From Trichopria drosophilae (Eukaryota > Arthropoda > Insecta > Hymenoptera > Diapriidae): DNA of 64,000 bases. Shown here piece by piece: positions 44,816-55,430 of the stretch. Made by a program: the position numbers and the translations under genes. Within the stretch, counting starts at the first letter, position 1. Each line of letters begins with the position of its first letter. Below the pieces are notes generated by a model that saw only the letters and a program-made list of their open reading frames with translations, searched no databases and was not told the origin of the DNA. Where the stretch lies: NCBI GenBank assembly GCA_030407085.1, contig CM059582.1:84289501-84353500 (forward strand). The letters are read 5' to 3'.

Positions 44816-45490
44816 TAGGTTGGTCAAAATGATGCAGAATTTTGTAGATGGAATTTGTTGAGGGGACACTTAATACTGTCGTTACATCCATTGCAGTTGC
44901 GTTGCCGTTAGTCGCTGACACCTCATGTCGCAAAAGTAATTTTTTCATTACGGATATGAAATGGGCAGCGGTCGGGTTAGGGCACCAACCTCCCGAGCTC
45001 CGTATCGCACAAAACAGCAACTCGATGTGATATTGGCTAAATTTGTAAGCAAGTAAGTAATGTAACTAAGAATCCATAGGCTTCAAATATTCATCAAAAA
45101 TACCAAATAGGGACATGGCTGACGTTATAAGCCCAACAAAGCCTGTACACCTCCTAGTATTATATACAAGTTTCCCACTGAAATCTGTAATGGCCATTAA
45201 ATATTCTATTTCTGCAAGAACACGTGGTTTCCAATGGGTATCTGTAGTACGTCGTAGTGGCGATTTTGAGCCTTGGCCCAACGTATTCCTTGAATTGAGG
45301 AAATCAAACATAAAATCAGTCGATCGCACGAATCTTGTTGTGCTTTGGCTTCCTTCAAACTGTGGCAACTGGAGATCCTCCCGGCAGAAATCGATTGAGT
45401 CCGCTACGCTGCAACTTAATGTTTGCGCTGCAAGATAGACTTTCATCTTCATCTTGTGATAAGCGATGTGTGCAGCTTTTAGTCGATTTC
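44816..45490 (-). pseudogene. P-element-like transposase, central part
   Basis: From about 45485 downwards: AAHIAYHKMKMKVYLAAQTL then SCSVADSIDF, the hallmark 'kMkVkLAAQtlSxSVAxal' block of P-type transposases. Then LPQFEGSQSTTRFVRSTDFM, FDFLNSRNTL, and YNTRRCTGFVGLITSAMSLF. After a break near 45050: LFCAIRSSGGWCPNPTAAHF (matching 'FSxIRxxGGxNxNPTxxqF'). The N-terminus (THAP-type zinc finger and first catalytic region) is missing because the sequence is cut by 143-bp-type satellite at about 45490. Frames are otherwise well kept. Confidence 0.85.
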
Positions 45491-45860
45491 CTAATGAAAA
45501 ATTGTAGAACGCTTTGGGGGGCAAAAGGAACTCCAGAGATAAAATCGATTTTTTGAATTTTTGTTATTTTTGAACAAAACAGACTACCTGTAAATCAGCC
45601 AGTTGTCATTGGATCAAAAACTTTCATAATGAAAAATTGTAGAACGCTTTGAGGGGCAAAAGGAACTCCACAGAGAAAATCGATTTTTTGAAATTTTCGA
45701 ATTTTTTGGATTTTGGGAAAAAAACAGACTGTCTGTAACTCAGCAAGTTGTCATCGGATCAAAAACTTTCATAACGCAAAGTTGTAGAACTCTTTGGGGG
45801 GCAAAAGGAACTCCAGAGAAAAAATCGATTTTTTGAAACTTTTGAAATTTTTTGATTCGT
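45490..45860 (-). repeat. 143-bp satellite, short block in inverted orientation
   Basis: Units beginning ATTGTAGAACGCTTTGGGG or GTTGTAGAACTCTTTGGGG occur at 45501, 45636 and 45781. They are the reverse complement of the units in the 55.4-64.0 kb array. The block truncates the P-like gene on one side. Confidence 0.85.
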
Positions 45861-48474
45861 CTTACTTCCAATATAACGAAATTTTATCAGCGAAGAGAAA
45901 ATTTAAAAATACATCGTTATAGGCGATGAATCGCTGAACATTTCCGTTTTTTATTCATGCCATTTCGAGCAACAGTTTTCGAAAAAAAATCGTGAATATA
46001 GGCATTTTTCAACTTTCGACGCTGTTTATCTCAAAAACTATTAACTTTACACTATACACATATCTAACAAAAAATGTTTGGTTTTGTTCAAACTACATAA
46101 TAGAATTTTTCCAGATTTTTTGGATTGATTTTGATTTTTTTATTTAAACAATTGTTAATAACTTTTTAACGGCTGCATGAAAAACAACAATTTAAAATAG
46201 ATTTTGTTAATAAAAATATAAAGAATCAATCCTGTGAATTACGGCCACTAGTACGGTCGTGATCGGTTACTTCAATTTATAGGCGCTTTTTCGGGGGTAA
46301 TCCTCTTGCCTACTAGTTTAGTAACCCTTAACATACATATATTTTTAAAAGAATCTTTTAACGGGTAGCATAACGTTTATTAATGGTTAGCAAACTGTTC
46401 TCTTGTATTTAATAAATGGTCTATTTATATACGAGAAAACGGTTTATGCCAGTTCGAGAGGGCATGTTTACATACAGTGTTAAGGTTATGTTCGTCCTAG
46501 CGTCTTAATAAACGACTATATTAGTAGTTAATAGAAAAGTTTCCTATAGGAAACAAATATATAGTAGTGATTATAAGAAACGGTTTAAATAGAAAGTTTC
46601 TTTTAATGGTTACTAACCACTTCTCTCAGTGCACTTTATCGTAAAAGAACATATATCTTTACTAATCATATCCAATTATGCGCGCGCATTTATTTCACTT
46701 ACAACAAGATATTTGTTTATTATTACCAAATATATATGTGGTTCAAATAGGTGACATATTTATAATAAAAATTTAAAATTTTTACATTAATAGGGTATTT
46801 ATTAACTATTAAGATATTTATTTGAATTAAATGGATATAATCATCAAATTGCCAACAAAATACGTTTATTGCGTGGAAACAATTTCTTTTCTCAGTGTGA
46901 GGAAAATCTGTTATGGGCATGGCCATTTTCGTTTTCGTATGGAATGACCCATATATACACATCATCACAATCACAATCATATATATATCTTTTTTTTTTT
47001 GAGGATATATGCGAAACTTAAGTGCAAGTATCTTTTGTTTTTCCGGGGGCCTGCACTTATTTCGTCCCTGGGATTCTACGGTCGTCCGTGAACACGGGAC
47101 TAGAATAAGGGGCTAGTTTCAGCTTCATAAAGCAAAGATTCTACGAATTTGCGGGTTGCGACACGAGCCGAAGACGAGGAATATGCTTAAGGGCGTTCCT
47201 GCGCCAGAAAGAGACAGAAGACGTGAACTGCATTGCCCTCTCGCTCAAAACAAAAGCATAACGCTGCCGCTGCTTCTCGCGTCCTTTGTTTCCCAATGGA
47301 AAAGTCGTCCAATGAATACTTTCTACAAGGATATTCCATAAACTAATATTGCATGCCCTATACGTTTCCCCCCATATCATTTCTGATATCGTTCCACATC
47401 ACATACTATTTTTTTAAGAAAATTTAAATACAACTTTTTCCGTAATACTAAGAAATAGTAAGATTTGACGGCTCTGGTATAGGGAATACATGTTAAAATT
47501 ATAAACTTTGAAGCTGAATATCTTAAAATTGAACATTGCTTCGATACCTGAAATTTCGCCCACTTATAAAATACGCTTAACATAATATTTTAACGAAGTT
47601 TCAAAAAAATATAAAGAACATCGAAGAATTGGCAGGAACCTCCTTGAGTAAAAATTATGTTGTAGTACCTACCGTCAAACATATTCACTACAAAGATTAA
47701 AGATTAAGGAATTCACAAATATATTTATTATATTATGTGTGTTTATAATATTAATACTCAATACTTTTTGTGTCAAATTGAATTTTTATTTTTCATTGCG
47801 ACATGTTTAGATATTTATACTTTATGTAATGGAATTAATGTATAGTATTTTAATAATAGAACGTAACTTATGATTTCATCAGTTGCATAAACAAATATTG
47901 TAGAAATGTCATAGATCTAAGGGTATGGAACACTGAAAAATTTAAAACAATGAATTTTTAATATAAAATTATTCAATACCTTATTATAATTGCGGCAAAG
48001 TTACGTGAAAATGTTTAAAAACTAGACGATATTCCGTGCGTCATGTTATATCGATACATTTGAATATCAACCAAATCGCGCGTATATCGTTGACCAACCG
48101 CAGCGAAGTGAAAGTGCACCTTCTACGCCAATACGGAAGGCGATGGGCGGAGCCCGAGAGACGGGCGGCACGCGTATAGAAAAGGTAACAACTTTTCGTC
48201 GCGTTCTGGCAGCATTTGTTGGTGTGATATCACAGTACGCGGAGTTGCTTTCGTTCGATGAATCTTTTTTTTAGTATATACGCGGTAGTCCTTCATTTAT
48301 CGATTACATTACTATTAGCCGTTTATATCTTTCAAACTGTTACTTCATTTTTCATCTCATTTTGACATATTTTTAGTTTCAAATTATTTTATGATAACCT
48401 GTTTTTGAACAATTTGCCTTTTTACTAAGTTTCATTTTTTTTTTTTTTTTTTGTAATAGTAGCGTTTCACATTA
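45861..48474. other. No gene recognised; upstream region of the transposase-protease gene
   Basis: Mostly AT-rich. 46317-46618 may be a decayed MITE (TTAGTAACCCTTAA against TTAATGGTTACTAA), with a perfect GTTTCCTATAGGAAAC palindrome at 46541-46556. GC-richer patches lie at about 47040-47340 and 48070-48180. A long T-run lies at about 48434-48452, just before the ATG at 48475. No promoter was identified and no inverted copy of the region downstream of 55043 was seen. Confidence 0.45.
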
Positions 48475-49736
48475 ATGATGTACGATAAACAGAAGCTATT
48501 TGATATTTTATTACAAGATGAGTATAAAACTCTCGATTGTTCAGGAAAGACATTGCCACCTGCGAATGACATTTATGTAGTGATTTCAGATTCCATGTCT
48601 CTTAGCGGTTCCAAAATTTCAGCAAAGTACGTTCATACTATTGTCAATAACAATCGACATGGAATTCGCGATGAGATATTGAAAAAATTTTCATTGACAG
48701 AGGAGAAAAATGACAAACCTAAAAATCAAGAAATAATAAACTTCAGCCTTGATTCAACGACAAGCAGGAATTCGGAATCATTTGATCCGCACCTGAATTT
48801 TAAACTAAATTTTGTCATTGACGCGAATAACTGGATGCTAATCGCACCAAAGCCGATAAAGTACAAAGACCGAACATATTTGGCAATGGAACCAGGTGAA
48901 TGGACCGATTTATTTGCTAGAAAAATTTGGGACCAAACAAAAATTGCATGTGCTTTTACTTTCAAGCGTCACAAAGTTCACAATAATAACGAAGCGGAAT
49001 ATTATTGTCAATTTGAAGCATCTTGCAACCAATGTGCTTCTAAGTTGATTGGGTTACTTTACACGAAACCTGCTAAGAAGGCAGATGTTGTGTTCAACTG
49101 TACTGTAAAAGGACACTTTGCAAACATTGATCACAAAAAGAAACGGCATTTGACTGGAAGACGTCGTCGTGAAGTTGCAAGTGTCCTTTTAGACGGACGT
49201 ACTGACGCCAGCACATGGCGCTGTGAAGAAAGCAAGTCGCTTATGGCATTTGGTGACAAGGAACCCCCTGTATTATATAACGCTAATGCCTTGCGTAAAG
49301 CAAAGGAAGAGGAAGCATCGAAGAGGTTAAAACTGCCAACAAATGACCCGATTGAAAATTTGCGCCAAGCTAAGTACTCAATAGTTCCACGATCAATTCA
49401 CGAAATTGGCATTGACTCTTTCTTTGTGATGTACTGGACAGAGGAACAAATGGAAATGTATAAATTGGCATTAAAAAATGACAATACTGCATACCTGGTT
49501 ATCGATGCTTCAGGGGGAATATGCCACAAGTTGAAATTGCCAAATGGATGCAAATCGCCTCACATATTTCTGTACCAGATAATATGTGTTACCAAGCATG
49601 GAAGTTTCCCGGTTTTCGAAATGCTATCAGCTCGACAAGATGCTGCAAAAATAACGAGTTTCCTCACCGATATTTTAAAAGAAGGAGCACCAAAACCTCC
49701 GCTTGTTGTTTGCGATTTTGGACGAGCTATATTAAT
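48475..49736 (+). pseudogene. MULE/NOF-like transposase with USP-like domain, N-terminal part
   Basis: This is the first 420 codons of one gene that resumes at 52955. It starts at ATGATG (48475). Residues about 165-245 hold a Cys/His cluster (C at YYCQFEASCNQCAS, then FNCTVKGHFANIDH and RRRR-type basic run), resembling FLYWCH/WRKY-GCM1-type DNA-binding fingers of Mutator-like transposases. Catalytic-type aspartates are in LVIDASGG (D344) and LVVCDFGRAI (D414). A Penelope-like element follows GAGCTATATTAAT at 49724-49736. No stop occurs within this part. Mutator-like or related DDE transposases excise and reinsert their element. The likeness to NOF of Drosophila FB-NOF is from memory and from the D, D, DxxH, E order, so the family name is tentative. 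Confidence 0.75.
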
Positions 49737-50086
49737 CATTTTAAACAATACAGTTTCTCGGCCGCTTTTAATAATTAGAGATGATACGAGTATTGATGTT
49801 TAACGGCAACAATTAAAAACAAGGGGTTATATGTGAAACAAGGAGATGATAAAAATAATAATAATAATAAAAAATTAATTGAAAAGTTTTTTTTTTTTTT
49901 CTCCTCCCCCCCCCTATTTAAAAAAAAAAAAAAAAAACTTTTCAATTAATTTTTTATTATTATTATTATTTTTATCATCTCCTTGTTTCACATATAACCC
50001 CTTGTTTTTAATTGTTGCCGTTAAACATCAATACTCGTATCATCTCTAATTATTAAAAGCGGCCGAGAAACTGTATTGTTTAAAAT
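49737..50086. repeat. 350-bp palindrome at the Penelope 5' end
   Basis: CATTTTAAACAATACAG at the left end is the exact inverse of 50070-50086. The arms meet in a poly-C/poly-A centre near 49905-49937. The right arm doubles as the upstream pseudo-LTR. The ATG at 50085 lies at the palindrome edge. Confidence 0.9.
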
Positions 50087-52566
50087 GCTTAATTTTGAAA
50101 CGCAAGTTAACTACCGTCATCGTGATTTCTTTAATTGGATTAGATCAACTAAAGGAGATGACGTCGTATTAACTTTAAAACAGTGGTGTAAACTGAATAT
50201 CTCTCTTGCAAAACATCTTAATCGAAGGATATTCCTGATTAGATGTAGGCAAAATCGTTTATTACCCCCCCCACTTAACCAATAGCAAGTCAGAACCTGT
50301 ATTCAACAACTTTTATATCAAAGCATCTTTCAATAATCATAGTATGGCTTACAAAAGAAAACTATTAAATCTAGAGATTAGAGATGTACACTTCATGATT
50401 AATGACATTAGAACATCACGAAATCAGTTATTACATAAAATTGTTACTCAATTACCGCAGCACATTTATAATAATTTTTTCTTTTTCGAAAACCTTCAAT
50501 TTAACAAAATTTTTATAAAAACCCGTCATAGACTTGTAAACAAATTCTACAGACTAACTAAACACTTTTCTGTCATTGAAACGAACGAAAACTCTTTGGT
50601 AACACAGAATTCTTGGCTTAAGAACTTAACCAATACGACCATACCGATCGATGTGCAAAATATTATCGCCTTAGGCGACAAATTTGCATTTGAGATTTGT
50701 CACAAAAAAGACTTGCCCTTGCATAACATCATTGCTAGTATCGAATCGGGAGTTTCATATGTTTTTGATGAAAACGAGAAAAACCGAATTCGGCAAGAAT
50801 GCACGCAGGCAATTTACCAATTTCGTTCGTCACAATTTTTAAATACCAACAAATCCAACAACCACCAAAAGACTGTAAATTCTTTCTTAAAAGATAATCC
50901 GGATATTTTCCTTACCAGAGCCGATAAGGGAAATGTAACTGTTGCTATGAGCAAATCCGATTATAATCTAAAAATGAACGAAATTCTATCTGATTCGACC
51001 ACGTATGAAAGATCGAAGTTTGAATACACGGCCACCATCACCAAAGAAATCAACGAAATGTTAAAAATTTGGAATAGTAGAAAGTTAATCGATGATAAAA
51101 CTCTCAAATCATTAACTGTACGTAATGCCACCACACCTAGAGCATACGGACTTCCGAAGATACACAAAGACGGAAACCCATTACGTGTCATTGTCTCCAC
51201 CATAGATGGTCCGGCGTACAAACTAGCCAAATTTTTATCCAATATCGTGCATAACGTTCTAGATAAAAAATCAAATATAAAAGATACTTGGTCCTTCGTC
51301 GAACAGATCAAAGGTGTAAAAATACCAAAGAAATACAAATTGATTTCTTTTGATGTTGTCTCAATGTTTACAAACATCTCCAACTCTCCAATTATCGAAA
51401 GTATTCAGAATAAATGGAACAAAATTAAAAATTTTACCAAATTAGATCAAAATGATTTTATTATGGCAATATTGATTTGTTTGGATTCTACGTATTTTAA
51501 ATTTGGAAGTTCTGTTTATAAACAAACTTTTGGTATGCCCATGGGATCTCCGCTATCCCCGGTTCTCGCAAACCTCGTACTCGAGCATGCCACTGAAAAA
51601 ATCTTAAACAAATTAGATTTCAAACCACCTTTTTTCTACCGATACGCTGACGACATCTTGACTTGTGTTCCAGAAGGCTCTGAAACTAACATCTCAAACG
51701 AATTCAATAATTTTGATAATATAAATAATAGATTAAAGTTTACTTTCGAATTAGAAAGCAAACATGAGATCAATTACTTAGATGTCAAAATTATAGTGAT
51801 GCCCGATGGTGGAATCAAACTAGATTGGTTCCACAAACCTACTTGGTCTGGTAGATACATTCATTATCGTTCAGCACACCCTCTATCATACAAAACAGGC
51901 ATGATTTATGGCCTAATTGACCGTGCGTTAAAACTTTCCTCGGCTGAATTCCATGAAAAAAATTTAAACTTAATTAAACAAATTTTATATGAAAACGGCT
52001 ATCCTCCTCTCATGGTAAACCAATGCATTAATAAGAGAATAAATATATTAAATTTCAACCAAAATAATAACAATAACAATTCGAATAATGATTTCTCTAA
52101 AACAGTTAGTTGTCCATACATAAAAGGTTTAAGTGAAAAAATTGCAAGAATTTTCAAAAATAATAATATCAGAATTTTATCCACCCCCTTCAATACTAAT
52201 ATCGCTAGAATAAAGCCGGGAAAAGACATTTTACCAACAAAAAAACAACGGGATGTTATCTACGAAATACCTTGTGCACACTGCAACAAATCGTACATAG
52301 GCCAAACATACAGACCTTTGGAAGTGCGACTTAAAGAACACAAAAGAAACTTTTTAACATCAAACAAAGAACAACATACTGGTCTAACGCATCATAGAAA
52401 CGAGACAGGACATGATTTCGACTATGATAACACCAAGATACTTGCTAGAGAAAAGAACTGGAGAAAAAGGTGCCATATGGAAAATTTTTTCATTAAAAAA
52501 GAAGAAAACACTGTCAACATTAGATTTGAAAAATCTATCTACCGGATATTTATAATTCGCTATTAA
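50085..52566 (+). CDS. Penelope-like reverse transcriptase with GIY-YIG endonuclease
   Basis: The main frame runs from ATG 50344 (740 codons). Homology-like sequence begins earlier in another frame: ATG 50085, through LAKHLNRRIFLIRCRQNRLL. The two frames are separated only by a run of eight C (50265-50272), so a one-base slip would join them into about 827 codons. In the 740-residue numbering, motifs are: ADKGNVTVAMSKSDYN (about 198), AYGLPKIHKDGNPLRVI, FDVVSMF (RT motif A, about 337), FGMPMGSPLSPVLANL (motif B, about 397), YRYADD (motif C, YADD at 434-437) and EINYLDV. The GIY-YIG domain follows: YEIPC (640), YIGQT (651) and RLKEHKRN. The product reverse-transcribes and inserts the element. 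It has no internal stop, so it is recent. Confidence 0.92.
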
Positions 52567-52941
52567 ATTAATTTCTTAAATTTTATTTTGTTATTTTCAT
52601 TTAAATGCCGTTCATGTATTCTGTTTACTTTCTCGTTGTTTATTTTGTTCTCCTACTACCTATAAATACGGCACCCGAAACATTCAAAATTTTATTCTGA
52701 AGATGACCCAAACACGGGTCAAAACGTCAAGCTAAATTTCCCCTTTTAATTCATTATTAGCTTTTTTATGTTTTAATATATAACCTCCCCCCCCCCCCTA
52801 TTTAAAAAAAAAAAAAAAAAAAAAAAAAACTTTTCAATTAATTTTTTTTTATTATTATTATTATTTTTATCATCTCCTTGTTTCACATATAACCCCTTGT
52901 TTTTAATTGTTGCCGTTAAACATCAATACTCGTATCATCTC
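52567..52941 (+). other. Penelope 3' pseudo-LTR
   Basis: Noncoding 3' end with the hammerhead-like hairpin, a C-run and A-run (52788-52830), (TTA)n, and the repeat shared with 49905-50046. It ends in CGTATCATCTC directly at the target duplication. Confidence 0.85.
52697..52728 (+). ncRNA. Hammerhead ribozyme-like motif of the Penelope element
   Basis: CTGAAGA (fits CUGANGA), a stem TGACCC / GGGTCA with loop AAACAC, then AAACGTC. This is the known arrangement for minimal hammerheads in Penelope-like elements, except that the usual GAAA after the stem reads AAAA, so activity is doubtful. Hairpin-GAAACGTC relatives lie at 26270-26303 and 36239-36264. Confidence 0.5.
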
Positions 52942-52954
52942 GAGCTATATTAAT

Positions 52955-55043
52955 AGCGGTGGCAAGGGCATTTGCAGACTGCAGCTATTTAAATGATTAT
53001 ATGCATGTTTGTTACGATCTAGCTGTGTTGCAAATCAATTCGAAATTACCTTCCTGCTATATCCGCTTAGATGTTAGTCATTTTATTGGGATGATTGCAA
53101 GATGGCCTTGCTTAAAAAGAAAAATGACTAAAGTTCGGCAATTTTATATTCGATGCATGACACAAGGATATCTTATGCAAGAAATAAAAGAAGTCGAGGA
53201 ATTTCTTACATCAGTTATTGTGATAGCTTTGAGCGAAACGACGGGTATTAATGAAAATGGAATATCAGTCCCATCGCAGAACCATCTTAATCAAGTATTA
53301 TCCGTTATAAGGGGTAGAACAGAAGATGGTCTTGAAGCACATAATGTCGATAATTCAGATGCAACTGAGCACGCAAAGGCAGATTCAACATCGGACAAAG
53401 TTGATTGACTGGATGACTCAAGCCTCGCAGAAGACATTTCTGAAGACGTCGGCAATAATTGGATGGAATGGTGCAATCGCATTTTAACCAAAGCGAAAAA
53501 GATAGCGAATTTCTCCAGCGATGGTGAAACAGTCAATGCATATTTCTGTCCAGAAGTCGCTAGCAGAATTGTTAAATTATTGCCATACGTTGCACTGTGG
53601 ACTGGAATTGTAGGGCAGTACTTCAGCCGCCAGGTAACTGTGGCAACATCTGCAGCCGTGGAAGCAGAATTCTCCAATATAAAATGCAGAGTTTTTAAAA
53701 GTCAACTTCCTCTTCGCGTTGACAAATTTGTGTTTCGTCACCTGAATTTTATCGAAGGAAAATTACTCCTTACTGCTGGAAATTTTCAACTAGACAATCA
53801 TTCACCTTCCGTTAGCAATGCAGTCCAGTCACCTGTCAGTCCAGACGAATGGAATGAATGTGAAAACTGGCGAGGCTTGGGTAAATCCACTAAAGAAAAT
53901 GAAAATTTTTTAACAAAAGTTGACTTCGATGAAGAAGAACATGGCAATCATTCAATCTTGTCAGATGTCGAAGGAATAAAATGTAGCAAACCCCTAAATA
54001 ACAGTAATACAAATGCTTTGATGGACACTGAAGAATTCCATGTAACCTCTAAACTTTGTGATTCCATTAGTATAATAAAAAATGACGGGAAGGTAGATGG
54101 AATTGAGACGATACAATTAGATAAAAAAGTTTCCAGTAAAAAGCAAAAAGCAACATATTTGGACAAATGCCCTGATTGGGATGTTGTGAAATCTAGCAAG
54201 ATTTGTTATGGAACGCCATTGTTGAAAAATGGTAATATGCTCGAGCCGATTATTTCAAATAAACGCGGATTAAAAGTAAAAAATACATGTGCATTTGATT
54301 CTATAATTCAGATTCATATGAATGCGTTAAGTACCTATCAGTCATTCAAGGATAATATTGACGAATCACTGCCAGTGACAAAACTAGCATTGGCGATATT
54401 GGAGAAGGGTAAAGTCAATGCAAAAGACTATACAACTAGAGCTAAGTATTTATCAGAAATCTCGATCTTCAAGACAGCCAAACACTTGCGCTACATTGAT
54501 CAACTGGATGTGAAATGTAATGTGGCACATCTTGCTCAATATATATTTACATCTATGCCGAGTGTAATTGTTACGGTGTCCTGCCCAAACTGTTTAAATA
54601 GGAATTTAAAACATCTTACGTTTTTGACAATCGATGTAGGAATCATTTTAAACCATGGATTCCAAAAAATACAGGAAGCAATTGAATCGAACTTGTTATC
54701 TCCAAAAACGACGTGTGTGAATTGCAAACAAGAAGCACTTGAAAAGAGGGAGTATGGATCAATGATTCTCATCGATACAAGTATAGTTACTGATCCACAT
54801 TATACGAAGTCATACAACGTACAAACGTCTCATACAATCGAGTCAATTCCGAAAACAGTGAGAATAAATAATGAAAATTATTACTTAGCAGGTTTTTCTT
54901 CGTATATTCAAGCCTATGAACATTACGTTGCCATTACGTACAACGGATTATCGTGGTATATATATGATGATCTCACGTCCAAGCGCAAAGTAGCTACATC
55001 AAAAAAAGAAATTCTTCCGCATTTAATCATCTACGTAAAATAA
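52955..55043 (+). pseudogene. MULE/NOF-like transposase with USP-like protease domain, C-terminal part
   Basis: Continues the frame broken at 49736 (numbering of the joined protein, about 1116 codons). IRLDVSHFIG (D460-H463) is the C/DxxH block and VEAEFSNIKCRVFK (E657 or E659) the third acidic catalytic site. One in-frame TGA (53406-53408, codon 572) lies between them; the frame is otherwise open. From about 855 a second domain begins: RGLKVKNTCAFDSIIQ (Cys866) matches the Cys box GLxNxxNTCxxxSxxQ of ubiquitin-specific proteases. CPNC (964-967) and CVNC (1008-1011) match their zinc finger. EHYVAITYNGLSWYIYDDL (His1077, Asp1092/1093) matches the His/Asp box. By family, this would cleave ubiquitin- or SUMO-like conjugates. 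An AATAAA lies at 55074. The TGA may be a recent mutation. Confidence 0.8.
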
Positions 55044-55430
55044 AATCTATAAAAATGTTGCATGAGAGAGACCAATAAAAAATTTAAAAAAATTACTCTC
55101 AACAATAACAAATTTTATTAGTTAAATAAGAAAACATGTTCTCCTACAAAAATTTACGCAAATTAAAAGAAAAAAAGACAAATTTGAAAATATTTAGAAA
55201 AAAAGTACAAAAGAAAAAAAAATTTTAAACCATTAACAAAAAAATTTTAAAAAAATTTCACAAAAAAAATAAAAAAAAAATAAAAAAAAAACCTTCTCAA
55301 GATCTCTGCCGTGACGAAGGCATATTTAGGCCGGGCGAGAAGGCTTGCGCGTTTTGTAGAAACTAGACTAAAGAGATCAACCAGAGCTGCCCTTCTTAAT
55401 ACTAATTCTATATTACGAATAGCAAAAATT
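55044..55430. other. Gene 3' flank and junction to satellite
   Basis: AATAAA at 55074-55079, then strongly A-rich sequence to about 55290. A short GC-richer stretch (55310-55400) of unknown origin precedes the first satellite unit. Confidence 0.5.

Larger units (their letters stand above)
49737..52941 (+). mobile_element. Penelope-like retroelement, nearly intact, 13-bp TSD
   Basis: GAGCTATATTAAT flanks it exactly at 49724-49736 and 52942-52954. Removing the element and one copy rejoins the transposase frame. The 5' part is a 350-bp palindrome (49737-50086). Its right half is a direct repeat of the 3' end (about 49905-50046 against 52786-52940, with C-runs, A-runs and CTCCTTGTTTCACATATAAC). 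Such pseudo-LTRs with an inverted 5' partial copy are typical of Penelope elements. It carries one ORF (RT plus GIY-YIG endonuclease) and a hammerhead-like motif at 52697-52728. Confidence 0.93.

Noticed and set aside
53406..53408. In-frame TGA as a selenocysteine codon
   Set aside because: It lies in a poorly conserved acidic linker between catalytic blocks and I saw no SECIS-like element; a nonsense mutation is simpler.
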